This document shows positions 22,995 through 34,901 of a DNA stretch of 64,000 nucleotides, piece after piece. The DNA comes from Paralichthys olivaceus (lineage: Eukaryota > Chordata > Actinopteri > Pleuronectiformes > Paralichthyidae): the NCBI RefSeq assembly GCF_024713975.1, contig NC_091112.1, positions 1,840,001 to 1,904,000 on the forward strand, read 5' to 3'. Positions within the stretch are counted from its first letter, which is position 1; every line of letters starts with the position of its first letter. A program made the position numbers and the translations under genes. The notes beneath the pieces were generated by a model. The model searched no databases. It was given only the letters and a program-made list of their open reading frames with translations, and was not told where the DNA came from.

Positions 22995-23225
22995 GGTGTT
23001 AGTGATGATGAAGATGATGTTAGTGGTGATGATGAAGATGATGGTGTTAGTGGAGCTGGAGGTGTTAGTGATGATGAAGATGATGTTAGTGGTGATGATG
23101 AAGATGATGGTGTTAGTGGAGCTGGTGGTGTTAGTGATGATGATGATGATGTTAGTGGTGATGATGAAGATGATGGTGTTAGTGGAGCTGGTGGTGTTCG
23201 TGATGATGAGGATGATGAAGATGCA
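22995..23225 (+). repeat. 66-bp minisatellite, ~3.5 copies
   Basis: Units at 22995-23060, 23061-23126 and 23127-23192 plus a partial copy. Each unit is made of GATGATGAAGAT and GTTAGTGG blocks. The unit length is a multiple of three, so one plus-strand frame reads an acidic repeat (GVSDDEDDVSGDDEDDGVSG). It lies between the likely zbtb22 leader exon and its first coding exon, on the opposite strand, and is most likely non-coding. Confidence 0.9.
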
Positions 23226-23279
23226 GCAGACAACCAGCTGTTTTAGCCTCAGACTCTGATCACACCGTTACAGATGTGA

Positions 23280-23520
23280 CGTTAGCCTGTTAGCTAGCTC
23301 CTCACACGGCCACACACACACATGAACTGACCGTCTCAGTTGACCGAACAGCGGCTCAGAGTGAAGAGTGTGTCCGAGCCGAGGGCAGCGAGTCCCGCGG
23401 GTTCCTCCGCGACCTGAAGTCTAACGACCATCTTTAGGAAACAACTCTTCTTCTCCTGTGGAGCTGCAGCGGCAGACAGACACTGCGCCTTTAACCAGCT
23501 CCAGACAGGCGAGCCAGACT
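23280..23520 (-). promoter_or_regulatory. zbtb22 promoter / leader exon region
   Basis: A CG-richer stretch lies upstream of the coding exons. GTTAGCCTGTTAGCTAGC lies at 23281-23298, the same motif type as in the daxx, kifc1 and znf384-like promoters. A minus-strand CAG|GTCGCG donor-like string near 23411 could end a leader exon. The start site is not visible. Confidence 0.4.
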
Positions 23521-24300
23521 TTAGCCGACCAAAAAGAAATCATCATTTTACTTACAATAAATACAACTTTAATCATTCACTCATTTTATTTATCCTGGAT
23601 TCTATGAAAAAAAAAATCGTGTGAATTTTAATCAAAATTTAAAATAATTATGGAATTTATTTTTATTTATAAAAACACAGTGAAATGTTTTACTCATCCT
23701 GAAATTGTATTAAAAGCATTGAAGGTTAAATTAAAAATGATAGGAAACTATCACTATTTCTTACAATCTTAATTTAGCCTGTTTCCTTTTTTTAAAATCA
23801 CTGACTCCTAAATTTTACTAAAGAAAAAAATACATTAAAAAAAGAAGTTAACCGGTTATATATATATATATATATGGTTTTATAAAAAATTTAAAAGTGA
23901 AATAATCAGTTAAATGCTGAATTAAATTTTTTCAATGAGGAAATACTAAGGGTCAAAACAAATTAAAATGGTTGAGAAATACATCTTTAATGTATCCTCA
24001 GTTTCCCCTCATTTAAAACCAAAGATTTACATTTACAATTTAATTCCTCCTGAATTTTATTAAACATCTGAACTTGGAGAGCACCTATGTGAGCAAAGAC
24101 TAAAGCACCATCTCAAAGAAACTGACAATTAATTCCTTTATCTACTCCAAACTGTAATGTTTTCTTTCTATTGTTCAACCCCTCCACAAACATTCATGGA
24201 AATTAGGTCAGTAGTTTTAAAAAAATCCTGTGGACAAACACACAGCAATGAAAACGTAATCAGCTTGTCAGAATAAAGCAGAACAGGAAATACAAGTAGG
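23521..24300. other. AT-rich intergenic region between zbtb22 and kifc1
   Basis: No gene. There are long A/T runs, an AT microsatellite (23857-23875) and an R2 fragment on the minus strand (24180-24240). Confidence 0.6.
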
Positions 24301-24316
24301 CCATCTACTGAAGGTC

Positions 24317-24322
24317 TTTATT
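24317..24322 (-). terminator. Polyadenylation signal of kifc1
   Basis: TTTATT on the plus strand reads AATAAA on the minus strand, about 460 bp after the kifc1 stop codon. Confidence 0.5.
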
Positions 24323-24779
24323 ATTTCAGCACATTGGCTCAGAGAGTAAAGATGGAGAAATAATACAAAATACAAAATGACTACTTACCACCACAAATGC
24401 CACAAAAAATATAGGCAGTTAACTTATCCTATTTTTTCCAGTGGCGATTAAAGCATTGGCTGATTGATTAATCAGAAAAAACTCACTGTATATAAAAGAG
24501 TTGTATATATCTAGATTAAAAACATTAGTAGAAATATGCATATGTACACGTCCACTTGATTTACATAAAAAGGTGTTAGAATTTTTAGAAGCCTCAGTTA
24601 GTGATCACTAATCAAGGCCCTGAGAATATTTTAAAGGATTTTTTGGTGCCCACTGATTGGCACCACAGTGTGAACCAAACAGCACAATGTAAATAAAAGA
24701 CACAGGATTTCATGCTGCAACAATAACGGTAAAAATAACAAGGACATTAAGTAAGATTTTTTTTTTCCAGAGCCTCACT

Positions 24780-27700
24780 CTACTTCCTGTTGGCACTTGC
24801 AGTCCCGATAACACAGTCGTTCACCTGAAAAGTGAGTAAACACAAAACATGAGGTGTGAAAATCTTAATCTGAAGTCACACTGATGAGAAAAGAAAATTG
24901 TCGGATCCTCTCTGAATGGTTCAGACTTTGTTGTGGATTCAGTTGTGAGTCCGTTGGTTGGTTTCGTATGTTTTTGGGGAAGATTTATAATAATTAAATG
25001 GATTTCCATGAAGACTTGGTGGAGGGATGTGGTGTGGGTCAAAGAAGAACCTATTCAATTTTGACGCAGATCCAGTTTTTTCCCCACTTTCTGTAACATT
25101 TTCAGATTTCCCACAAAATAATTATGGGATGGATCTATGGATTTTGATGAGAACAATATACTCATACATATTTAGAGGGCTGATATCTGTGTGTAATTTG
25201 GTGCATGTTGAATTTAAGGGACAGTTGGGTCATGGTGTCCACTCTACTGAGTACAATCTGGTTCTATGTTGTTTATGTTAGGGGACTTCAGATATATTTT
25301 CAAAAGTTAATAATAATAAGCTTTATTTATATAGTACTTTTCTTAACAATGTCACAAAGTGCTATACAAGGATGAACAAGACACAACATGGAAATAGAAC
25401 AATGGAACATGAGCACAGACAATAGAATGTTTTAGTTATTTGTTGGTCTCTTAAACGTGAATGACAAAGACAAAGTGCTTCTCAGTATCTCAAATACAAG
25501 TAAGGTTAAAGCAATAATAATTTAAACAGTTGGAATAAATAACTTTGTCTACAGTTTCACACCATGTGGTTAATGTAGTCATGTCATGTTTTAACAGCAG
25601 CCGTCTCTTAAAAGACACATATTACAAAACAAAACAAAGATGCCACTGACCTTGCTGGCAAACCTCAAGGAGTTGAGTGTTTCCCCGAAGCTGTCCGTCT
25701 CTGGGGCGATGTTCACAAACATCAGGCTGGGATGAGCAGGACAGAAATAGAATCAGTGTGAATAAACTCTAACAATAATGTGACACAACGTAATGCAGCA
25801 TCTTTTGGAGCAGAACATTGGCGATGTGAAGATACACTAATGAACTCACGTCTTGCTGTTTCCCCCTAAGCAGCACTGCAGGAGGTAGGTGAGCTTGGAG
25901 TTTCTGTACGGAACGTAGCTCTCCTGGATGAGAAACAAAATCAGTTTATTTCAAACAAATGAATAAAAAGGATTTAGATGTTAATGTAAATGAATCTCAG
26001 CATCTTCAGTTTTAATCCAAGCTCCTGCTTACAGACCTTGTTGGCCAGCGCGGTGATGACGATGCCCAGGTTGGACAGAGAACCGTTGATGGCTGTCATC
26101 TCTTTGAAGCGTTCGCCCTGAGACTGACTCTTGACCATTCGCTCACTGCCAGCCAAGTCCACCAGGCACAGAGTGGCTATACACACAAAAACATGTTAGA
26201 AGTTATGAAGGCTAAAAAAACCTGGATGCTAAAATCTGGTTATAAAAGAGCTTTTTTGGAAAACAGAATAGGAAGCTGCAGAGACACATCACTGATGTTG
26301 AGTCAGAGCCGATGGCCAATAAACATTTGTGAAGCCACAGTCCTGATGCTGGAATAATTACTGGGGTTATACTCACACTTGCATTTGATATCCCTGCCAT
26401 GATTCACTCCCTCGATATCCAGCTGGAAGACTGAATGGGAGCGAGAGGAGCGGTCATTCTGGGCCGTCTGGGCTGTGGAGCGGTTCTGATTGGCCAGGGC
26501 AATCAAGCCGAGGACCTAGACGGAACACAGCGAATTTTCTTACTTTAAAAATAGAGTTTGCACTTTCATCATCCTCGTGAACTCCTTTTGCAATTTCCAA
26601 ATGACCATCTTTACAATCTGCAGAGTTTATTGCCGTCCCACGTACCTGATCCTCGTTGGAGACCTTTTCATAGGTGAGGTTGGTGATCGTCACCTCGTTG
26701 TTGGTCGACTTGCGGATCTCGTGCTCAGGCCTCTTGTTGGCTTTGCCGGTGTAGAGGAGGTCTCGCAGGGTCTCGTTGTAGATTTCAACAAAGCTTGCTG
26801 TGAAGGTGAACTGAGGTAAAAACAGAAACAGACCCAGTGTGTTATTATATCTCCTCCACAGTTAAAAACATTCAGAGGTATAAGAGATATAAGTCAGTAG
26901 TGAGGATTGTATTGATTGCTCTAGGCTCCAGATGATGTTAAAAGCACAAGATGGCTGCACCCGTATATTTGAGCTTCGATTGCCTCTTTCCCTTTATGTG
27001 CTCACACGAATCACAGACCCCACTAACCTCCCAGCCTTGTGCTCCTAGTTTCTCTGCTGCTTTGAAAATTTGCTGCACAGCTCTGGGAATGACGCCTCTG
27101 GTCTCGTCAAACTCGTCTCCCTCCATGGTGTACGTCTTTCCACTTCCTGTCTGGCCATAGGCAAAGCAGCAGACGTTGTAGCCGTCCAATGCTGACTGCA
27201 CCAGCAGAGAGATCTCCTCAAAGACCTGAAATAAGGTGAAATGGTTACTGTGCAATTTCCTGCTTTGGCTGAACATAGAAAATAACGTGAATAAATGAAA
27301 AATACCTAAAAATGTAACTATGATAACTTAAGGATAGTTTTATAGATATTATTGTAAGTTGTGATACATGTATATTGTTTACCTCTTGTTGCGAGGCATG
27401 GGGGCTAAACACACGGTCAAAGTTGAAGTTGTAACTCTTCTGAGTATCTGCATTTTTGCCTGTATGAGACTGAAAAGCAGAAAAGGTCTGAAATTAGTTT
27501 TGCAGATGGAAAAGAAAACAGTTTCTGTGACCATAAACATGTGAGAGATCTGGTATCTGACAGGATTCTCACCTCCTCTGTTTTGGCCAGTGTTATCATC
27601 TTGTTGTCACTGGCTGGGAGCTGGATGTGCTTGCTGAGGCCTCCACCAAACAGTGGACGCACTCTGCAAAAAACCCTGATGTTGCCCTGCATGAGAAAGA

Positions 27701-30134
27701 TGGTGGTTTTACGTTTTAAAAACCAATCGCTGCTGCTACATTTACACCTGCTGTCTATCGTCACTATCATAACTCACCTTCAGCTCCTGAATGGTATTGT
27801 GGAGCCGTCTGCGCTCCATTTCACCGGCATGAAGGTCGTCTCTTTGTTGGGCCATGGTCTCTTTGAGACAACGGACTTCTTCTTCACTGTCTCTGAGGGT
27901 TGTCTGCACACGGGCCAGAGTCGACTCCTGCACTGAGAGCTTCATCTGAAGTGAAAAGATGGAACAACTGAAACCTCTTTTCCCAAAATCTGAAAAACTG
28001 TATTTTATGACAGTAAGAAGTTCATTTAAAAGTTGCCCAATAGTATATTGGATAAATAACAGGCCTGAATAAATCCACTGGAGGCTTACGGAGTCATGGC
28101 AGAGTGTGTGATTATACTGCACAATGAAGATAACCAGTATTATCTGATGTCCAGCAGCTGACGTTATACCTTAAGAGTTTGTAGCTCTGTCTCTTGACTG
28201 TCTCTGAGCGTCTCCATGACCTTATATTTGCCCTCCAAGTTGGACAGCTCCTTTTGAAGAGTGCTCTTATCGCTAGACACTTTCTCCAACTCATCCCGGA
28301 CTCCTGACAGTGCCTGCAGCTCCTCTTCGTACTCACTAATGGATTACAAAGAGACAAATTAGTGACACTACAATTTAATGGCAGTACAATCCTTAATTTC
28401 ATTCATTTTTCAAAATGAATCTGTCCTGGTACCTGATCTGGTTTCTTTGCTTTTCAAGCTCTTTCTCCATTACATCCACTCTTGTCCGACTCTGGGCCAT
28501 GGAGCCTCTCAGAGCCTCGTTCTCCTCGTTGACAGATTTGTACTTGGTCTGGTAGTTACGGATCTTACCCTCCATGTCGCTGACCTTGCCCTTCAGGTCC
28601 CATGCATGCCGTTTAGGAGCGCCACCCCCACCTGTAAACAAGAGCATCATCAAAAGTTGTGATGTATCCTTTCAGATCTCATCTTCCCCAGTTTAGTCCT
28701 TTAGAGAGAAACTATTTTGACCTTTTCACAGAACTGTCAGGAGAAAAACAGGTTTCAATACTAACAAATTTCCAAGAGTTCTCACCTGCTTTTGTGCCAG
28801 TGGCTGCAACAGGTTGTTTCACATTGCCTCCCTTTGATGCATTTGCAGCTACAGATGATTTTAGGACACCTGGTGGGACAAAATGTTGTGATGAACAATG
28901 CATTAGAATGAGCAGAGATGTTCACATGATAGATTTACAACCAATATAAACCATTTCTGAATTGTCTTGTTATCAGCTTGTAAACACACCTCGAGATTAA
29001 AGGTTTGTGAACACAATATCAATACTGACATTAAAAAACCAAAAATCCCAGCTTGTGATCTTTGCCCCATCGTCTTACCTCTGGAGGGACCAGCAGCCAC
29101 GGTGGCAGCTCCCATACCCCTGACTGGCTTCACTGTGTGAGGGACAAAAGACAAACATCAAAATAAGAAATACGCCTCTAAGAGCTAAATATTTTTAACT
29201 GCACACTTAACAATGTCATTATATTGCTTAACCCTTAACAAAGAAGAAACACCTGGCAGAAAACTCAATTAATCAATGAAACATACGAAAACTACAACAA
29301 AAAATATAGAATTATTAATATAAAAGTCAGTTTAATTTGTATAAAAGTTTTCATTAAGAAAGGTTTGAAGAGGGGATTTGAAACATCGTCCGTCTACGTT
29401 TAATGGGCAGCAAATTCCAAAACATTGGGGTTATCGTTATCAAACCCTTACAGCAGACATGTTTTAAAGGCTTGATACTTTAAGTACAATTAAGTAAAAA
29501 GAAAAACAAGATAGAAAGGGAACCCAAATGCAACCAAATGTATAGAGCATTAGAAACTAAATATAAAGATACACAGAAATGTTTTCTGGTTGAGGTTTTA
29601 ACTTACAAAGAGGGGCCCTGGCTGCCACAGGTCGCTTCCCACCGATGATTGTAGCTGCCGCCTGTGGTCTGATCGTCTCCGGGTCCTTCCGGCTCCTCTT
29701 CTGTAAACACACACACATAAACACCATCAGCATAAAGCAAGAGCAACACATCAACAACAGTTTGGGCTAAAGAAGGGATCTCATTTGTTCTGTACACATG
29801 TGTTTAATCAATACATCATCGTTATAGGGACACTCGGCACCAGAACATCAATAACTACGAGTCAGGATGGTGATGTGTTACCATGTTGATATTTTGTCCC
29901 AACACCCTGGGATGAGTTTAAATCTTCGACCTCCACTCAGGATTAACAATCAGTCTTTAACGTAAGGACACAATAATACTTATTTATTCTTGGCCTTCAT
30001 CGCAGTGAAGCAGCAGTAGAAGATGTTCAGTAGTGCTGAGGACAAACCTGAGCAGGAGCACAGTCCGGGCCATTCTCTGAGCCGCTGCTGTTCGTGAGGA
30101 CCCTCTTACTGGACATCACCGGTAAACGGGACAT
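24780..30134 (-). CDS. kifc1: Kinesin-14 motor Kifc1 (HSET)
   Basis: Minus-end-directed kinesin that crosslinks and focuses spindle microtubules. Coding exons: 30134-30048, 29700-29607, 29132-29079, 28869-28786, 28631-28433, 28335-28170, 27945-27778, 27686-27573, 27469-27383, 27225-27028, 26810-26646, 26515-26377, 26176-26037, 25923-25850, 25726-25651, 24824-24780; 629 aa (human 673). The N-terminal tail is basic. A coiled coil (~115-280) leads to the neck [16 protein letters not shown] and a C-terminal motor: P-loop GQTGSGKT (~375-382), SFVEIYNE, switch I NDRSSRSH (~492-499), switch II VDLAGSE (~524-530), and [10 protein letters not shown]. It ends [10 protein letters not shown]. The C-terminal motor with this neck identifies kinesin-14. 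The exon 12 donor is GTGAGT after AAGT; it keeps the frame into [13 protein letters not shown]. The promoter has CHR and CCAAT elements, as expected for a G2/M gene. Confidence 0.96.
24930..25270 (+). repeat. Dispersed repeat R2 beside an (AAT)n-headed teleost repeat
   Basis: GGATTTCCATGAAGACTTGG, GGTGGAGGGATGTGGTGTGG, TGACGCAGATCCAG, GGGCTGATATCTGTGTGTAA and CCACTCTACTGAG follow the R2 block order. A different common repeat starts at 25306 with TAATAATAATAAGCTTTATT and carries TATAGTACTTTTC and AAAGTGCTATACAAG. Both sit in the last kifc1 intron. Confidence 0.65.
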
Positions 30135-30224
30135 GCTCTGTCGGGAGGGGAATCACCAATGTCATCAAACCACAGAGAGAAAACAAAGTGTAACTTGGCC
30201 TGAACAAGGATGAAACTGATGCGC

Positions 30225-30505
30225 ATTAGCTTGAACCGAGCGAGCAGCCGTTAGCCTCAAGTCTAACGTTAGCCGCCGTTAGCTTGAAGGTGCAGGAAAC
30301 AGTTCCGTTAAACGAGCGGAGAAACCGTGTCTGTGTCTTGGAACAGCGCGTGTACAGTTTGGTGATGAAGGTGAAAAAGTGAAATCTTACATGAATGCGA
30401 TCAGAAACCTCGGAGCACGAAGATTCTCCTGCGGCGCGTCCGGACGTTTGAATTCAAATTCAACTGTCGGGCTCGGCGCTTCCAACACGCTGCCGTGATT
30501 GGCTG
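30225..30505 (-). promoter_or_regulatory. kifc1 promoter: CHR, CCAAT box and GTTAGC motifs
   Basis: TTTGAATTCAAA (30447-30458) gives a CHR-type TTTGAA on both strands. An inverted CCAAT (ATTGG, 30498-30502) lies ~40 bp further upstream on the minus strand. The CHR/CCAAT pair is characteristic of genes repressed outside G2/M by DREAM. Three GTTAGC/CTAACGTTAGCC motifs lie downstream at 30249-30283, in the leader. Confidence 0.5.
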
Positions 30506-33500
30506 AGCCATCGTTAACCACGCCCCGTCGCGTTGATGCGCTAGTTATACTGCACGGGACGTCCCACCCGGGCGGGATACACGATGTTCGCACAGTCTAC
30601 AGGCAAAATCTCGACACTGATGAGCGAAACGAATCGTGCTTTGAATTCACGGCAGTAAACACAGATCTTATTTTATCTACATCACAATTTATCATCTTTA
30701 TATTTAGTCTATGAACTACATGAACCTCACAAAATTAAAGTTAGCTCGCCTCTTTTACATGTTTTAAAAAATATGTTTTGTAAAAATAAATCACACTTAA
30801 CGTTTTTTAAAGTATTTATTATTCCTTATTTCTCCTGGGTTTTTATTATTTTTTTAATGTAAAGCCAGTTGTTATCACTTCCTCTTTACTTTTACTATAT
30901 ATATATATATATATATATATTTCCCCTGTTATGAATAAAGTATCTATCTGCATAAGCAGCCGAGCGTCAGGCCACAAACCATCATCACTGCAACTTCTGC
31001 ATTTTCTAACATCTGAGGCTGACATGTTAAAGATATTTTTTCACTGCTCCGTTTTAAACACAGAATCACAATCACTCCTTTATTGACAAACCTGATTGGT
31101 GTTTTCAGTTATTGTGTGAGTAACTTTTTTCTTCCCAACACATAGAATCCTTTACAATATTTCAACTGCGTATCAGTTGTGAACTGTTTACTCACCGTGC
31201 AGCAGAAAGGAGAAAACTAAAAAGACAGACTGGCCCTTTACTCCTCAACAGGAAAAGGAGGGGTGAGGGAGATGATAAGTTGGACACACCTGTGAGCCAG
31301 AGAGGAGAGGGAAAGTCAAACAAAGGCAACGTGGAGTAGAAGCATGTGAAGTGACAGGAACTGAAGGAAGGAGAAAAAAAAAGATTAACTAGTTTCTGGA
31401 CATCTGAACCAACTGGTTTTGTTTTCCATCATCATCCTGGACCATGAGGCAGAGAAGCTGATCCCTGGAGCCTGAAGTGGATTTTAAAAACCCATCTAGC
31501 CTGCTGGGATCGGACCGGATCCCCTCTGTCCTGGATGAACCATACAAGCTAAGTCTCGCTGTTGGAACTCTCCTGGCTTCATCAAAAACCTTGACTCTAG
31601 AAAATTCACCTCTCATCTTCCCTCTACCTGGAGATTAAAGGACCACCTGAAAAACCCTGATTTCCCTCACTTTTCTCCTTCATTGGGCCCTCTCTCCAAC
31701 ACACACACAAACAATCTAACACTTAATCTGAACTCGCACTATCCTCACTATGAACTCTAAATGGACGCTTCTTTGAATGAATTTGTTGCTGGCTATTTTG
31801 GTGAATATGTGTTCTTTGTTTATTAATCACTTTACACCTTGAGCATCATTCTAAGCAAATTTCAGAATCCCAGCTCATCAAGATGCAGACACAACTTGAG
31901 CCTTAGAATTTATCGAACAAGTTAAAAGGAAAATAAATAGTAATCATACATACTGGTCATACAGATGGAGTGTTAAAAAAACAATAGAGCAACTTCTTCA
32001 TAAACTGTTTTTGAACTTTATTCTCCTTAAGGGAAGAAACAGTCTGTTCAGATGAGCAAGAGGTGTAACTGTGCATACAGTATGCCAGTGTAGCATAAGA
32101 GGGCAGTTAATGTTTTATTATCAGGAACATCAGTAATAACGTTAACGTGAATATTGAGAATGGGTTATTTTTCATAAAGACACAATGAAGTACAGGGAGG
32201 AGTATATATGAAGACATCAGCCCTGTGTAGAGGCCAGTAGAACATTGTGATTGGGTAGAGAAAGCTTGAGCACAAAAACATGGCGGCAGTGTCCCAGGTC
32301 AATGATGTCACAGCCTTGTTACCTTCACCAAGGAGGTAATGTTTGGGTCTGGATTTACGCAAAAACGACTCAACCTATTTCCTTTAAATTTACAGCGATA
32401 AGCCATGACCAAGGAAGATGTTGTGGTCAAAATGTTGGTGCTGATCCAGGAATTATTTTTCACTTTCTTTAACATTACGAGAAATTTGTAGTTGATTTCT
32501 CAGAGATTTCATGGATCTTGATAATAAAAATACGGCATATTTATATGAGACTGATATTCATGTGTGTGCAATTGGGTGAAGATCCTAATGAAAGTCTGGA
32601 GAGAGTGAAATTAAATGTGGTTTTAAAATATGACTGCCATTATTCAATGATTAAGACAAAGTAAAAGTGTTCATGGAGAAATTCCCAGCAGAACCACAAC
32701 AATGACAATTTTGTGTGAACCCCCCTTCCTGCAAATTTCCCCACAGAGGGACAAATAAAGGATTATCTTATCTTAAATTCAATGATTGCCTTTGTACAGG
32801 AGACTGCATCCACACTATGGTTGGAAACCCCCTAACTCCACCTCTGTGAAATGTGATGGAAGTTTAGAGGTTTGGTTGAGAAAAGTTTAATGGATGAGTG
32901 CGATTGAAAGTGCAGTAAATGTTTTTGTGGTCACACGTTACAAAAAGGACAAAAAATACTTTCCCATAATTTAACAAAGTTTCTGGACATTTCCCAAACT
33001 CCTCAGACCTTTTTATCGCTCTTTGCAGACTTTGTTGAGCTTAGCAGTTTTGCTCCGTCAATGTTAAGGTGACCTGGGACACGACCAATGATTTGGTACT
33101 TGTTAATTTGAGTTCCTTTAGTTTCCATATATGCTTTACACAGGACATACTTCCCTTTTACAGATGAAAAAGTCTTCTCTATCTATTTTATGTACAGCAT
33201 ACTGAAATACAATAATGCCTCAGTTTGATAATAATGTGGATAATATTTGCAATACAGTTATAATGAAAGTAGTAATAATATGTATGAAAAGGTCTTTAAA
33301 AAAGACTGATAACAGTACCTGTCAGCCATTTTTATCACACAATCATTATTCTCCCAACAACCGCTCTGACAATGTCGAGTTGGGCAGTCTCTACTCACTG
33401 GAGGATAGTTAACTGTCTTCCTCTGAATAGTAAGAATAAAAAGGAACAAAAACACTCTGTACAGACTTTTCCCTGTTCCCTTCACATTCATGCACTCATG

Positions 33501-34901
33501 TGGCTTTCTCTCTCTTGTTCATACGTTCCTCTGTTGGTAGAAAAATACATACATGATATATTAAAAAAAGTACAATGATGACAAACATAGGCGTGAAGTA
33601 CGAGCTTCATCAAGTGCTTTCTTTATGACCCCTCCCGCCCCAGTGACCCACTCGCTCTCTCTCTCTCTTGTGTTTACATCTTGCTCTGCTGCAGGTTCCT
33701 CACATTTAGTGCATTCTCCAACCGCTCCGTCTCTGTTGTTCAATACTTTAGGAAATGGCCCCTCAGCTTGTCAATGTCTGACATTGGGTGTAAATAAGGA
33801 CATCATGATTTGTGAAATTAACACTGAGATTCAGCCCCAGGCTTTAAACCGATTCCAAAACACACCGCATTCTTCCTGCTGCTCTTCATCCTTTTTAAGG
33901 CCTTGTTTCTGCTCCTATTTGACAGGATCGGTCAGATTTTTCTAGTCTGTCCTTATCTTTCGGTAGCACTGCGTCGCTGTTTCAGTTGAATGTATGTCAT
34001 TTTTTTCATGATTGATTGCTTGTCTTCTATCCCTTCCTGGTTTTGGCTTGAACTGAATACTGGAGAATGTTCAGATTAATGTGATCTGAATGTTTTCAAA
34101 AATTACATCATTCTCTGGACCGTAAATGTGCAGAGAACGATGTCATTTTTCATTTTACAGATATTTTACACCTCAATCCTCCAATGATGCCTATTGCAAA
34201 CAATGCAATAAAATTAGAGACGTGACACCGGTGAGCCGCTTTCAGCAAGTTTCTAAGAGCAGGACTGCTGGTTTAGGATTTTAAGTGCATTTTAAAAAGC
34301 AAGTTGGTTTAAGTTAAAATTTGAATACAGATGCTTCAGGTCTGGATTTCACTTCCACATAATTAATCATCAAAAGACTAAAAATATCAGATGAGGATTT
34401 GGAAGTCTATGCAAAATGGAGGAACGTCGCTCCAGGCTGAAGAATAAACCTCATATCAATGTCCTCGACTAGCATTTCTACTGAGAGAAACTTTGCAGCA
34501 TGTTGGCTCAGGAATCGTGACACAAAATGTAAAATATCTGTGGTTGACCAAGTAATTTAATCCTCTACTCAACATTAAAGCTTCTTAAAATGAAGGAAAA
34601 ATGGCACTGAGTGAACTGAATTAGAAATTTTGTATCTTTGACCATAAGCGAGCAACTCCGTTAAAAATATTGTCACTCGAAGCCACAGGGAAGTGAAACA
34701 CAACAGCTTCCAATGGTTCCTTATACAAGTATTAATAAACCAGATGATCTGGAAATTAACTTCCACCATATTAGCCATTTTTCTCCTTGTTTTAAAAAGG
34801 CTACAATACTGAATACAGTCAAATTAGTTGTTCATTTGGACCTTTTGTTTTTACACTGCAGACACAATAGTAATTCCTCAAACAGAGTGGGAGGATGCAG
34901 C
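30506..34901. other. Long gap upstream of kifc1, probably with the 3' UTR of the zinc-finger gene
   Basis: No gene is supported. The right part may be a long minus-strand 3' UTR; the nearest clear candidate signals are far away (for example TTTATT at 32018-32023). It contains an AT microsatellite (30897-30920), two LINE 3'-tail-like ends (AATAAAGTATCTATCT near 30935; TTTCCCC...GGGACAAATAAAGGATTATC at 32735-32770), an R2 copy (32325-32640), and a moderately GC-rich unassigned stretch at 31250-31700. The minus-strand open frame in that stretch (31616-31389) shows no family motif. Confidence 0.5.
32325..32640 (+). repeat. Dispersed repeat R2, long copy
   Basis: CACCAAGGAGGTAATGTTTG, ACGCAAAAACGACTCAACC, GATCCAGGAATTATTTTTCA, CATGGATCTTGATAATAAAA and GTGCAATTGGGTGAAGATCC reproduce the R2 order over ~315 bp. 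This is the best copy in the window. Confidence 0.7.

Noticed and set aside
22995-23225. CRISPR-like direct repeats
   Set aside because: The repeats are contiguous with no unique spacers, and the genome is eukaryotic, so it is a minisatellite.
22845-23246. 133-codon plus-strand frame with an acidic repeat as a gene
   Set aside because: It is produced by a 66-bp minisatellite whose unit is a multiple of three. There are no domain, promoter or splice features.
30387-30593. Minus-strand frame over the kifc1 promoter as a coding first exon
   Set aside because: It crosses the CHR and CCAAT elements and the probable start site, and does not join in frame with the supported first coding exon at 30134.
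31389-31616. Minus-strand frame of 75 codons in the gap right of kifc1
   Set aside because: No recognisable motif, no splice sites that extend it, and no neighbouring exons. It is kept only as an unassigned stretch in the gap entry.
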